Below, piece by piece: positions 17,505 through 26,575 of a stretch of 64,000 nt of DNA. Location: the NCBI GenBank assembly GCA_020741775.1, contig DYYG01000058.1:1-64000 (forward strand). Direction: 5' to 3'. The notes under the pieces were generated by a model that worked only from the letters and a program-made list of their open reading frames with translations, did not search any database and was not told the DNA's origin. Each line of letters opens with the position of its first letter. The stretch's first letter is position 1. This DNA comes from Methylorubrum populi. GTDB lineage: Bacteria; Pseudomonadota; Alphaproteobacteria; Rhizobiales; Beijerinckiaceae. The position numbers and the translations under genes are program-made.

Positions 17505-18287
17505 ATGCCCCCGCTGCCGTTCTCCGTCTTCATCATCGCCAAGAACGAGGCCGACCGGATCGGCCCGACGATCGCGGCCGTGCGCGATCTCGCCGACGAC
17601 ATCGTCGTGGTCGATTCCGGCTCGACCGACGGCACACAGGATCTCGCCGCCTCCCTCGGAGCCCGGGTGATCCATAACGACTGGCCGGGCTATGGCCGGC
17701 AGAAGCAGTTCGCCGAGAGGCAATGCCGGCACGACTGGGTGCTGAACCTCGATGCCGACGAGGTCGTCCCCCCCGATCTCGCCGAGCGGATCCGCGCCGT
17801 CTTCGCGGGAGGAGAGCCGGCCCACGCCGCCTGGCGCATCGCCATCGCCGAGATCTTCCCTGGCGAGACGCGGCCGCATCCCTGGGCCTACGTGCTCACC
17901 CCGGTCCGGCTCTACCGGCGCGATCTGAGCACCTACTCCACTTCCCCGGTCCATGACCGGGTGGTGGTGGGCGACGGCGTGACGGTCGGCTGGATCAAGG
18001 GCCGCATCCACCACTTCTCGGTGCGCTCGCTGGGCGACCAGCTCGACAAGCTGAACCGCTATTCCGACCAGCAGGCGGACGATCTCGACGCCCGGGGCGT
18101 GACCATCCCGTCGTGGCGCCTGTTCGTGGAACTGCCCGGCAACTTCCTGAAGGCCTATTTCGGTCGCCGCCATTTCGTGCGCGGCGCCTACGGCTTCCTC
18201 ACGGCGATGAACTACGCGATCTCGCGCCATCTGCGCGTGGCGAAACATTATGAGCGCCGCGTCACAACCCCGCGCAAACCGGGTTGA
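17505..18287 (+). CDS. Glycosyltransferase family 2 (LPS core, WaaE/KdtX-like)
   Basis: Cytoplasmic sugar transferase of 260 residues, probably acting on lipopolysaccharide core. The GT-A fold motifs are FSVFIIAKNEADRIGPTI at the N-terminus, VVVDSGSTDGTQDLA, and the metal-binding DxD in VLNLDADEVVPPDL. The sequence GYGRQKQFAERQC is typical of the WaaE group. The ATG chosen gives MPPLPFSVF; an in-frame GTG 24 bases upstream is less likely. It ends 35 bases before the tRNA gene. Confidence 0.87.
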   Translation: MPPLPFSVFIIAKNEADRIGPTIAAVRDLADDIVVVDSGSTDGTQDLAASLGARVIHNDWPGYGRQKQFAERQCRHDWVLNLDADEVVPPDLAERIRAVFAGGEPAHAAWRIAIAEIFPGETRPHPWAYVLTPVRLYRRDLSTYSTSPVHDRVVVGDGVTVGWIKGRIHHFSVRSLGDQLDKLNRYSDQQADDLDARGVTIPSWRLFVELPGNFLKAYFGRRHFVRGAYGFLTAMNYAISRHLRVAKHYERRVTTPRKPG

Positions 18288-18322
18288 CCCGCCCCCCCGG
18301 ACCTTCTACAGCCGAGCGGCGA

Positions 18323-18415
18323 GGAGACGTGGCCGAGAGGCTGAAGGCACTCGTTTGCTAAATGAGCATACCCCTAATAAGGGTATCGAGGGTTCGAATC
18401 CCTCCGTCTCCGCCA
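18323..18415 (+). tRNA. serX: tRNA-Ser (anticodon GCU)
   Basis: The 7-bp acceptor stem pairs GGAGACG with CGTCTCC, and CCA is encoded at 18413-18415. The anticodon stem CTCGT/ATGAG encloses TTGCTAA, giving anticodon GCT, which reads AGC/AGU serine codons. The long class II variable arm (ATACCC...GGGTAT) and the GGTTCGAATCC T-arm are present. The DNA beyond its 3' end looks like an accessory insertion. Confidence 0.96.
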
Positions 18416-18664
18416 CCTGGCCCCAACCCCGACAAACGTGTTTATTCACATAGGGTTGGCGCGCGGCCAAAATTGATTTGTCCCCAATTTGCCCCCGCAG
18501 GCGAATCCTGTGGAAAGCCTGGGCGCGCCGGTGTTGCCCGGGGCATTCGTCGACCCGCTCCCCAGGCCGCCGGCCCAACGTCGACGGATTGCCCTGAAGG
18601 ATTTCTCGGCCTCCTTTGAGCGCGGAGCCTGCGTCACCTTCCGGATGTCGGAAGGGAGATCGAA
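18416..18664. other. Gene-free segment just beyond the tRNA
   Basis: 249 bases with no credible coding sequence. It begins at the tRNA 3' end and includes a locally AT-richer part (CAAAATTGATTTGTCCCC) typical of junctions beside tRNA-inserted elements. No second copy of the tRNA 3' end was found in the window by eye. Confidence 0.4.
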
Positions 18665-18766
18665 ATGACTTCAGAGGAAATCATCGAGCGGCTCGCCGCG
18701 ATGCCGCCCGACACGTCCGGTGTGCAACGGGTGCCGCCCATCGAGCTGGTCGCGATGGTGACCTGA
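18665..18766 (+). CDS. Hypothetical 33-residue ORF
   Basis: A short frame (MTSEEIIERLAAMPPDTSGV...) with a good ribosome binding site (GGAAGGGAGA ending 5 bases before the ATG). It has no recognisable domain and may be the stub of a decayed gene, since remnants follow immediately. Low confidence that it is expressed. Confidence 0.25.
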   Translation: MTSEEIIERLAAMPPDTSGVQRVPPIELVAMVT

Positions 18767-18777
18767 ATGAGCCGTAG

Positions 18778-19415
18778 CCTTCGTCAATAGAAGAAGGAGA
18801 CCTCGCGGACTTCGCTCGAGTCTCGTTGTCGATCGTCGAACGCGTGGAGCGGGCGGAGCCGGTCGGTGCGGAGAGCCTAGACCAGATCGCGCAGGCGCTG
18901 GGGTACGAGCGAGGCGCCTTCACCAACCCGCGTGTCCCCATCCCGCGAGAGCAGGCCGCAGCCCATTCGTTGAGGAGATGGATCAACTCGAACCGGTCGC
19001 CGTCAGACCGTTCGAGCCCCGCCGGCAGGTTTGCATGGTCGCCGCCTCGCAAGCGTTCCTGATCCACCGCGCCGACCTCGGACCGGCCTACGACGCACAG
19101 GTCGAGGGACTGACAGAGTGGATGCACCTCGCATCAATGGTGATGGGTCCTCACACCATCGATGACGGCGAGCCTGACCGGCGGAGGGAGCGGTGCAACG
19201 ACGTGCTCGCCGCGGCCTCCGAGTTCCGCCGTCGTGGCGTGACGGTTCTCGTCGGCGTTATGGATGCACCGCGTCCCGGCCTGCCCGACTGGAAGGTCGC
19301 AATCATCACGCTCACGCCCGGGCTATCCAATCTAGGAGCCCCGAAGAGACGCACGATCCTGGTCGATAAGCGGTTGGTACAGCCGGGTCCCGGGTACCTC
19401 CCCCATCTTGCCTGA
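18778..19415 (+). pseudogene. Degenerate XRE-type HTH regulator (truncated and frameshifted)
   Basis: Two frames together encode one protein. The first (from about 18790) reads LADFARVSLSIVERVERAEP, then SLDQIAQALGYERGAF, which is the second half of an XRE-type DNA-binding domain; its usual N-terminal helices are missing and a stop lies at 18775. The second frame (18978-19415) continues as DQLEPVAVRPFEPRRQVCMV and ends HLA. The frame changes at about 18950-18980. Both the 5' truncation and the frameshift argue against function, although the second part could be translated separately from ATG 18978. Confidence 0.6.
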
Positions 19416-19556
19416 GTTGCTCGGTGTCGCTCGACCGTGACCTCGCGGTCAGCCGGCAGCGGGCTCGGCCCGTCGACCCTTCCTTTCGCGGCTTGAGAGC
19501 TCTTGACCGGTTCGGCCTGGGCGAGAAGGCCTCACGCCCCCCAACCAGGGAGGACA

Positions 19557-19723
19557 TGACGACCGCGCGTCGTGACGGTCGGCACATCGGCATAGACATT
19601 CGCAACACCTTGAGCTTCGAGGACGTCTCGTCGTCCCTGACCCCATCGCCCCAATTCGAGGTCCAAAACCCGATCTTCGTCGAAGCCGCTGACCGGCTGG
19701 CGAAGGCCATTGACGATAGATGA
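19557..19723 (+). CDS. Hypothetical small protein (possible gene fragment)
   Basis: An open frame from ATG 19557 (GGAGG lies 7 bases upstream) to the stop at 19723 encodes about 55 residues, starting MTTARRDGRHIGIDIRN and ending AKAIDDR. The same frame can be extended to a GTG at 19424. I recognise no domain. Its position between a pseudogene and the efflux operon suggests a remnant. Confidence 0.3.
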
Positions 19724-19783
19724 TGGCCGTAATAAATGATGGTCTTAATTTTAAACGCTCAGTTGGCCCTGGGAGAACCGGCT

Positions 19784-20869
19784 ATGGACACGAGATGGGT
19801 GATCGGTCTGGCCGGCTTGGCCCTTTCGGGCTGCTCGCCGGCCGAGACGGCCGTGAACCCGGAGCCACCCTTGGTCCAGGTCGCCGAGGTCGCTCCGGGG
19901 ATCGGCGGGGTCTCGCGCTACACCGGCGCGATCCGGGCTCGCACCGAGAGCAATCTCGGTTTCCGAGTGGGCGGCAAGATCTTCGAGCGCCTCGTGGATC
20001 CGGGTGACCATGTCACCCGCGGCCAACCCCTGATGCGCCTCGACCGCACAGACTACAGCCTCGCCTTCAACGCCGCCCGCGCCTCCGTCGAGGCCGCACG
20101 CGCGCAGATGATCAAGGCTCGGGCCGACGAGGAGCGCAGTCGCAAGCTCGTGGCCGACGGCTGGACCTCGAGGCAGACCTACGACCAGAACAAGGCCGCG
20201 GCCGATGCCGCCATCGCCCAGTTCGCCAACGCCGAGGCCCAGGCCAGCCAGATCCAGAACCAGGCGGGCTATGCCGAGCTTCAGGCCGATGCCGACGGTG
20301 TAGTCATGGAGGTGCCCTCCTATCCCGGGGAAGTGGTCGCCGCCGGCCAGACCGTCGTGAAGCTGGCGCGTGACGGCGCCCGCGAGGCGGAGATCTTCCT
20401 GCCGGAGGCAAGCCGGCGGCTGGCAAAGGGCGACGCCACGGCCACGCTCTACGCCGAGCGTGAGACGACCTTTCCGGCCCGGCTGCGCGAGTTGTCCGCC
20501 ACGGCCGATCCGGCCACCCGCACCTACCGGGCGCGCTACATACTTTCGGGCGGCGGCGAGGACGCACCGCTCGGCGCCACCGTCACCCTGCAGCTCAAGT
20601 CCCAGGACCAGTCTCGGCCCGCCACGGTCGAGGTGCCCCTGGCGGCCCTGTTCGACCAGGGGCGCGGCCCCTCGGTCTGGCGCTTCGACGCCGCCACCGG
20701 GACGGTGAACCCGCAAGCCGTGCAGGTCGCCCGCATGGGCGAGGAGCGCGCCGAGATCGTGGCCGGACTCGATTTGGGCGACCGGATCGTGGCGCTGGGC
20801 GCCCACCTCCTGAAGGCAGGCCAGAAAGTGCGCGAGGCGCCTTCCAGCATGACGGGGGTGGTGCGATGA
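19784..20869 (+). CDS. RND efflux periplasmic adaptor (membrane fusion lipoprotein)
   Basis: Links an RND pump to an outer-membrane channel; 361 residues from ATG 19784, which has GGGAGA upstream. The start gives MDTRWVIGLAGLALSGCSPAE, whose LSGC lipobox predicts a lipoprotein anchored at about Cys17. Adaptor features follow: VSRYTGAIRARTESNLGFRV, GKIFERLVDPGDHVTRGQPL (lipoyl half-motif), a helical hairpin (about residues 100-160), then ADADGVVMEVPSYPGEVVAAGQ (second lipoyl half). The next gene, the pump, overlaps by 4 bases. No outer-membrane factor gene is nearby. Confidence 0.9.
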   Translation: MDTRWVIGLAGLALSGCSPAETAVNPEPPLVQVAEVAPGIGGVSRYTGAIRARTESNLGFRVGGKIFERLVDPGDHVTRGQPLMRLDRTDYSLAFNAARASVEAARAQMIKARADEERSRKLVADGWTSRQTYDQNKAAADAAIAQFANAEAQASQIQNQAGYAELQADADGVVMEVPSYPGEVVAAGQTVVKLARDGAREAEIFLPEASRRLAKGDATATLYAERETTFPARLRELSATADPATRTYRARYILSGGGEDAPLGATVTLQLKSQDQSRPATVEVPLAALFDQGRGPSVWRFDAATGTVNPQAVQVARMGEERAEIVAGLDLGDRIVALGAHLLKAGQKVREAPSSMTGVVR

Positions 20870-23800
20870 GCGGCTTCAACCTCTCGGCGCTCGCGGTCCG
20901 CGAGCGGGCCGTCACGCTCTTCCTACTCATCGCGCTGACCGGCGCGGGCTTCTTCGCCTTCGAGAAGCTCGGACGTGCCGAGGACCCGGCCTTCACTGTG
21001 AAGGTCATGACGGTCGCGGCCGCTTGGCCAGGCGCGACCGCCGAGGAGATGCAACGCCAGGTCGCCGATCCGCTGGAGAAGCGCCTGCAGGAACTGGTCT
21101 ACTACGACCGGGCCGAAACCACGGTCCGGCCGGGCTTGATGACGACCAAGGTCATCTTCAAGGACAACATGCCGCCGGCCAAGCTGCAGTCGGAGTTCTA
21201 CCAGGCGCGCAAGAAGCTCTCCGACCAAGCCTCCAGCCTGCCGCGCGGCGTGATGGGGCCGCTGTTCAACGACGAGTTCTCGGACATCTACTTCGCTCTC
21301 TACGCCGTGCAGGCGAAGGGCCTGCCGCATCGGCAACTGGTCCTGCGTGCCGAGGACCTGCGCCAGCGCCTGCTGCGGGTGCCCGGCGTCGAGAAGATCA
21401 ACATCCTGGGCGAGCAGGCCCAGAAGATCTTCGTCGAGATCTCCTACCAGCGCCTCGCCACCCTCGGCATCAACGGCCAGCAGGTCCTGGCCGCGCTCGC
21501 CAACCAGAACGACGTGACGCCCGCAGGGTTCGTCGAGGCCATCGGGCCCCGCGTCTACCTACGCCTGGATGGGGCCATCGATAGCCTCGACGCGATCCGC
21601 AACCTGCCCGTGGCTGCCGGCGACCGAAGCCTCAAGCTCGGCGACATCGCCGAGGTCAAGCGCGGTTACGAGGACCCCCGGACCTTCGAGATCCGCAACG
21701 ACGGTGAGCCCGCGCTGATGCTCGGCCTCGTGATGAAGCCCGGCTACAACGGCTTGACCCTCGGCGAGGCGCTCAACGCCGAGGAGATCGCCATCCACCA
21801 CGAGACGCCCGTCGGCATCACCTTCGCCAAGATCACCGACCAAGCGAAGGTCATCGACGACGCCATCCACGAGTTCATGGTGAAGTTCTTCACCGCCCTC
21901 GGCGTGGTGATCTTCGTGTCCCTCGTCGCGCTCGGCTTCCGCGTCGGTATCGTCGTGGCGTTGGCCGTGCCGCTGACGCTCTCGGCGGTGTTCGTGGTGA
22001 TGATGCTCACCGGCCGCGACTTCGACCGCATCACGCTGGGCGCCCTCATCATCTCGCTCGGGCTCCTCGTCGACGACGCCATCATCGCCATCGAGATGAT
22101 GGTGGTGCGCATGGAGGAAGGCTACGACCGCATCGAGGCGGCGACCTATGCCTGGAGCTCGACCGCCGCGCCGATGCTCACGGGCACGCTCGTCACCATC
22201 GCGGGCTTCCTCCCCGTGGGCTTCGCCGCCTCGACGGCGGGCGAATACGCCGGCAACATCTTCTGGGTGGTCTCGTTCTCGTTGATCATTTCGTGGATCG
22301 TGGCCGTGACCTTCACGCCCTATCTCGGCGTCAAGCTCCTGCCGAACATCAGACGAGTCGAGGGCGGTCACGACGCCATCTACGCCACGAAGAACTACGA
22401 GCGCCTGCGGCGCGTCGTGCGGATGTCCGTCGACCACAAATGGTGGGCCGCCGGCATCACGGTCGGGCTGTTCGGCCTGGCCGTGGTCGCCATGGGCAAG
22501 GTCGAGCAGCAGTTCTTCCCGAACTCGGAGCGCCCCGAACTCATCGTCGAGGTGACGCTGCCGGCAGGCTCGGCTTTCGCCACCACCGAGGCCACCGTGA
22601 AGCGGGTCGAGGCGGCCGTGCGTGAACTGCCGGAGTCGCGTGAGATCACGAGCTACATCGGCCAAGGCATGCCGCGCTTCGTTCTCTCCTTCGACCCCGA
22701 ACTACCCGATCCGGCCTTCGCGCAGATCGTCGTGCAGACGGCCGACGCCGCCGCCCGCGACGCTCTCAGGGGCAAGGTGCGGGGGCTCGTCGACGAGGGC
22801 CGCTTTCCCGAGGCGCGGGTGCGGGTGCTGCAGATCGTATTCGGTCCTCCCGTCCGCTTTCCGGTCGCCTTCCGGGTGGTCGGACCCGACCTCGACGTGA
22901 TCCGCGGCATCGCGGCGGAAGTCGCGGGAGCCATGGCCTCCAACCCGAGCATGCGGATGATCCATCTCGACTGGGGCGACAAGACACCGAGCCTACGCCT
23001 CGCCCTGGACCAGGAGCGCTTGCGCCTGATCGGCCTGACGCCGAAGGAGGCCGGCCAGCAGTTGCAGAACTACCTCAACGGCACGCCCGCGACACAGGTG
23101 CGAGAGAACCTGCGCTCCGTGGACGTGCTCCTGCGCAGCCCCGGCCCCGAGCGCCGCTCGCTCGGCGACATCGGCGACCTGACGCTGGCCACGAGGGACG
23201 GACGCCAGGTGCCCGTCTCCCAGGTGGCGCGACTGGAAACCCGCTACGAGGACGCGGTGCTCAAACGCTACAACCGCGAGACCTACATCCGCGTCCAGGG
23301 TGACGTTCTGGACGGCAAGCAGCCGCCGGACATCCACGCACAAGTGTTCCCGCTGCTCGACCCGATCAAGGCCAAGCTGCCGCCGGGCTACCGCATCGAC
23401 ACGGCCGGCTCGGTCGAGGAGAGCGTGAAGGCGCAGATGTCCCTGGCAGCCGTGTTCCCGGTCATGCTGTTCGTGACGCTCACCGTCATCATGATCCAGG
23501 TCCGGTCGTTCTCCGCCATGTTCATGGTGTTCGCGACCGCCCCGCTCGGGCTGGTGGGGGCTGCGCCGACGCTGCTGATCTTCGGGCAGCCCTTCGGCTT
23601 CAACGCGATCCTCGGGCTGATCGCGCTGTCGGGCATCCTAATGCGCAACACCCTGATCCTCGTGGACCAGATCCACCACGACCAGGCGGCGGGGCTGTCG
23701 GACTACGACGCCATCGTCGAATCGACGGTGCGACGTGCGCGTCCCGTCATCCTGACGGCGGCGGCGGCGATGCTGGCTTTCATCCCGCTCACCCACTCGG

Positions 23801-23973
23801 TGTTCTGGGGCGCCCTGGCCTATGTGCTCATCGGCGGCGTCGGCGTCGGTACCCTGCTGACGCTGCTGTTCCTGCCCGCGCTCTACGCCCTCTGGTTCCG
23901 GGTGGCGCGCGAGCCGCGCGGCAAAGAGAGCGCTGCCCGAACCCACGCGGTGCCGGTGCCCGCCAAGTCCTGA
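20866..23973 (+). CDS. RND efflux pump, inner-membrane permease (AcrB/HAE1 superfamily)
   Basis: Proton-driven tripartite pump subunit of 1035 residues. The layout is the RND standard: one N-terminal helix, a large periplasmic loop, six helices, a second loop and five more helices. The proton-relay Asp pair lies in SLGLLVDDAIIAIEMMVVRMEEG (quoted in two parts: SLGLLVDDAI and IAIEMMVVRMEEG, about residues 395-415). GLIALSGILMRNTLILVDQI near residue 920 holds the second half of the relay region. Translation is coupled to the adaptor by ATGA. Substrates are unknown; a TetR gene downstream is the probable regulator. Confidence 0.93.
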   Translation: MSGFNLSALAVRERAVTLFLLIALTGAGFFAFEKLGRAEDPAFTVKVMTVAAAWPGATAEEMQRQVADPLEKRLQELVYYDRAETTVRPGLMTTKVIFKDNMPPAKLQSEFYQARKKLSDQASSLPRGVMGPLFNDEFSDIYFALYAVQAKGLPHRQLVLRAEDLRQRLLRVPGVEKINILGEQAQKIFVEISYQRLATLGINGQQVLAALANQNDVTPAGFVEAIGPRVYLRLDGAIDSLDAIRNLPVAAGDRSLKLGDIAEVKRGYEDPRTFEIRNDGEPALMLGLVMKPGYNGLTLGEALNAEEIAIHHETPVGITFAKITDQAKVIDDAIHEFMVKFFTALGVVIFVSLVALGFRVGIVVALAVPLTLSAVFVVMMLTGRDFDRITLGALIISLGLLVDDAIIAIEMMVVRMEEGYDRIEAATYAWSSTAAPMLTGTLVTIAGFLPVGFAASTAGEYAGNIFWVVSFSLIISWIVAVTFTPYLGVKLLPNIRRVEGGHDAIYATKNYERLRRVVRMSVDHKWWAAGITVGLFGLAVVAMGKVEQQFFPNSERPELIVEVTLPAGSAFATTEATVKRVEAAVRELPESREITSYIGQGMPRFVLSFDPELPDPAFAQIVVQTADAAARDALRGKVRGLVDEGRFPEARVRVLQIVFGPPVRFPVAFRVVGPDLDVIRGIAAEVAGAMASNPSMRMIHLDWGDKTPSLRLALDQERLRLIGLTPKEAGQQLQNYLNGTPATQVRENLRSVDVLLRSPGPERRSLGDIGDLTLATRDGRQVPVSQVARLETRYEDAVLKRYNRETYIRVQGDVLDGKQPPDIHAQVFPLLDPIKAKLPPGYRIDTAGSVEESVKAQMSLAAVFPVMLFVTLTVIMIQVRSFSAMFMVFATAPLGLVGAAPTLLIFGQPFGFNAILGLIALSGILMRNTLILVDQIHHDQAAGLSDYDAIVESTVRRARPVILTAAAAMLAFIPLTHSVFWGALAYVLIGGVGVGTLLTLLFLPALYALWFRVAREPRGKESAARTHAVPVPAKS

Positions 23974-24146
23974 GATGGGACGAACCCTTCGTTGCCCCAC
24001 CGTCGGGGCTTCCAGAGATCGCGCGTTTGTCCTTCCGAACGTGCGATGCGTCGACCGGTCTGCGCTCCCGCTCACCTCGCGCAGGCCGGTCGATCAGCTT
24101 ATTTCGCGGCCGTGGAGAACTCGGGGGGCTCAAGACCGGCCGACCC

Positions 24147-24175
24147 TTCAATACATGACTTGATACATCTATATA
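24147..24175 (+). promoter_or_regulatory. Candidate promoter of the TetR gene
   Basis: TTCAAT, a 17-base spacer and TATATA lie 29-57 bases upstream of the tetR start codon, in a locally AT-rich stretch (TACATCTATATAATCG). A second register using TATAAT at 24172 is also possible. Visual call only. Confidence 0.4.
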
Positions 24176-24203
24176 ATCGTCTGCAACGGCGAAGGATGGT
24201 AGG

Positions 24204-24746
24204 ATGCCTAGGGTCTCGCAGGAGCAAGCCAAGCTCAACCGCCAGCGCGTCGTCGAGGTCGCTTCCTCCCTGTTCCGGGAGCGCGGTCTGCACGGGATCG
24301 GCGTTGTGGACATCATGGCGGCCGCCGGCCTGACCCACGGCGGCTTCTACGGCCAGTTCGCCAACAAGGACGCCCTCGCGGCCGAGGCGTTCGATGCCGC
24401 GATCGGTAACGAATACCGGGCGAACCTCGACACCTTCATCGAAAACTACCTCTCCCTCGGTCACGTCCGGACTCCTGGAAGGGGCTGCCCCGTCGCGGCC
24501 CTGGTGAACGATGTCGGTCGGGAGCCTTCCGGAAGCGCCTTGCGGTCGCGGTTCACCCATGCGGTCAAGGGTCTTGCCGGCCTCATCGCGGACCGGCTGC
24601 CAAGGAGCTCGAAGGAGCGTCGCAGGCAGCGCTCCCTCATGGCGCTCTCGACCATGGTTGGGGCGGTGGTGCTGGCCCGCGGCGTTGATGACGAGGCCCT
24701 GGCCGACGAGCTGCTTCAGGCGGCGCGTACCACCATAACCGACTGA
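24204..24746 (+). CDS. TetR/AcrR family transcriptional regulator
   Basis: A 180-residue DNA-binding repressor. The HTH is clear: VVEVASSLFRERGLHGIGV then VDIMAAAGLTHGGFYGQF and NKDALAAEAFDAAI (about residues 14-65). The C-terminal ligand domain carries GCPVAALVNDVGR, which is typical of the group that responds to small organic compounds, and ALSTMVGAVVLARGVDD. It lies 230 bases after the RND pump on the same strand and probably controls that operon and/or the propeller-protein gene downstream. The ligand is unknown. Confidence 0.88.
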   Translation: MPRVSQEQAKLNRQRVVEVASSLFRERGLHGIGVVDIMAAAGLTHGGFYGQFANKDALAAEAFDAAIGNEYRANLDTFIENYLSLGHVRTPGRGCPVAALVNDVGREPSGSALRSRFTHAVKGLAGLIADRLPRSSKERRRQRSLMALSTMVGAVVLARGVDDEALADELLQAARTTITD

Positions 24747-24803
24747 GACGCGTCGGTACCGCGCCTTCGGAAGCGGGTTTCCCCTCACGAGGCGGGATCC
24801 TCA

Positions 24804-24845
24804 TTGACCGACTCTTTTCGTTGAAATAAATTATGTTCATAATTT
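24804..24845 (+). promoter_or_regulatory. Promoter with overlapping palindromic operator
   Basis: TTGACC (24804-24809), 17 bases, then TAAATT (24827-24832) form a good sigma-70-like promoter for the propeller gene. The 18-base sequence AAATTATGTTCATAATTT (24828-24845), a perfect inverted repeat with 7-base arms and a 4-base spacer, overlaps the -10 box. A repressor bound there would block RNA polymerase; the neighbouring TetR protein is the obvious candidate. Confidence 0.55.
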
Positions 24846-24916
24846 TTTAGCTCTCGATTCGGCGAGCAGGCGGTCGCGGGCAATTGCCCTTCCAGGCCGT
24901 CCAAGAGGAATGCGCG

Positions 24917-25888
24917 ATGAAAAAACCCAGTCTCTCGATCCGTCGCGGCCGACATCTCCGGCATGCGATCACGCGATCGCTGGTCATCGCCGCCGTGAGC
25001 CTTCCTGCTTTCGCCTCCGATGGTTCGACGAGCGTACGGCTGCCTGACAATAGTCGTTTCCCGGAGAGCGTGACATCGGACGCGAACGGCACCCTCTTCG
25101 TCAGCAGCATCACGGATGGCGGCGTCCTCAAGGTCGCCGCAGATGGGGCCGTGGTGTCGCAGTTCCTGAAGCCGGGCGACCACGGAACCCGGTCCACCTT
25201 CGGCCTGCTGGCCGATCCCAAGCGAGGGGTGCTCTGGGTCGCCTCGAACGACGCGACGCCCCTGGGAGCGAAGGGACCGACCGGCACGGAAGGGGCGTGG
25301 GTCAAAGCCTTCGATGTCGCGACCGGCGCCATGAAGGCGAGCGTCAGGCTGCCGGGGGCCAAGGCGCTGGCGAACGATTTCGCCCTCGACGGCGACGGCT
25401 CGCTCTACGTCACCAACACATTCGCCCCCCAGATCCTGCGCTTGAAGCCGGGGGCGACGGAGTTCGAGGTCTTCGTCGAGAACCCGGCGCTGAGCAAAGG
25501 TCTCGACGGCATTGCCTTCGGCACCGACGGGAACCTCTACGTCAACACATTCATGGGCGGCGAGCTGTTCCGCATCGACGTGAAGCAAGGAGCGGCCGGT
25601 CAGGTCGCGCAGCTCGAAACGCCGCGTCCGCTGAAGTTCCCGGACGGGCTGCGGGCCTTCAAAGACGGGTTCCTGATGGTCGAGGGCGGCGGTGCCTTGA
25701 GCCGCGTCATAGTCTCCGGCGGCAGCGCCAAGATCGAGCCCATCCGGGCGTTCGCCGGGCCCACCGGCGTGACGGTCGCGGGTGACAAGATCTGGGTCGC
25801 CGAGGGGCAGTTGGGCCTCATGTCCAAGCCCGTCGAGGCCGGCAGCGAGGCGCCGAGCTTCCATCTCCGCTCCTTGGACGCGCCATAG
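24917..25888 (+). CDS. Secreted SMP-30/gluconolactonase-like beta-propeller protein
   Basis: Predicted periplasmic protein of 323 residues. ATG 24917 follows GAGGAA at suitable distance and gives a basic leader (MKKPSLSIRRGRHLRHAITR) with a hydrophobic core and cleavage near PAFA-SDG. The mature part contains repeated blades: DANGTLFVSSITDGGVLKVA, DGDGSLYVTNTFAPQILRL, GTDGNLYVNTFMGGELFRID, as in SMP-30/YvrE lactonases. Enzymatic activity is not established; metal ligands cannot be assigned confidently. It may be the first gene of a unit with the thioesterase and thiolase. Confidence 0.75.
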   Translation: MKKPSLSIRRGRHLRHAITRSLVIAAVSLPAFASDGSTSVRLPDNSRFPESVTSDANGTLFVSSITDGGVLKVAADGAVVSQFLKPGDHGTRSTFGLLADPKRGVLWVASNDATPLGAKGPTGTEGAWVKAFDVATGAMKASVRLPGAKALANDFALDGDGSLYVTNTFAPQILRLKPGATEFEVFVENPALSKGLDGIAFGTDGNLYVNTFMGGELFRIDVKQGAAGQVAQLETPRPLKFPDGLRAFKDGFLMVEGGGALSRVIVSGGSAKIEPIRAFAGPTGVTVAGDKIWVAEGQLGLMSKPVEAGSEAPSFHLRSLDAP

Positions 25889-25978
25889 CGCGTCGTCCGA
25901 CGGTCCCCGTCGAACGGGGCTGAGTCGGTCGCGACGCTTCATGCCCGACGTTCGACAGCTCACCGTGAAGGTCCATCG

Positions 25979-26527
25979 ATGATCGACGAAGCGCCTCCGA
26001 ACACGCACGCGCCTTCACGGCGCAGGACGGTCGAGTGGGCCGATCCACGCCCCATCGCTGCGGCGGGACAGAGCCTTGCGGGGATCGACTTCCTGCGCGC
26101 GCTTCTGGCGGAGAAGATACCGGCACCCCCTGCGATCCAGCTGCTCGGCATCGCGTTCGTCTCGGTCGATCCGGGCACGGTCAGCATGCGCATGCCGGCT
26201 GCGGAATATCTCTTCAACCCGCTGGGGTCCGTCCATGGCCGGTCCCTCGCCACGCTCCTCGACAGCGTCATGGGGTGTGCCGTGCATTCCACCTTACCGG
26301 TCGGGCGCGGCTACACGACGCTCGAGTTCTAGATGAACTTCCTGCGCGCCGCGACCGGGAGGTCGGGTCTGCTGACCGCCACCGGACAGGTCATCCATTC
26401 CGGCCGGCAGCAAGCCGTGGCCGAAGGCCGCCTCAGCGACGAATCCGGTCGCCTCGTCGCAACCGCGAGCACGACCTGCCTCGTGTTCGATCTGCCCGAG
26501 GTCCGGAAACAGGGACCGACCGGCTGA
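25979..26527 (+). pseudogene. PaaI-family thioesterase interrupted by an amber codon
   Basis: The frame encodes a hot-dog-fold acyl-CoA thioesterase (FNPLGSVHGRSLATLLDSVMGCAVHS, quoted here as FNPLGSVHGR and LLDSVMGCAVHS). It is cut by TAG at 26330-26332 right after YTTLEF. The same frame resumes at once with ATG 26333 and reads MNFLRAATGR, GQVIHSGRQQAVAEGRL and CLVFDLP to the stop at 26527. In relatives this junction is normally TTLE-(V/L)-K-MNFLR, so the TAG replaces a lysine codon. The gene is probably dead, unless the two halves are made separately and assemble. Confidence 0.8.
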
Positions 26528-26575
26528 CCGAGCAGAACTCTTGCCGCCACGTTTCCACACGAGCGAGTTCCACCG

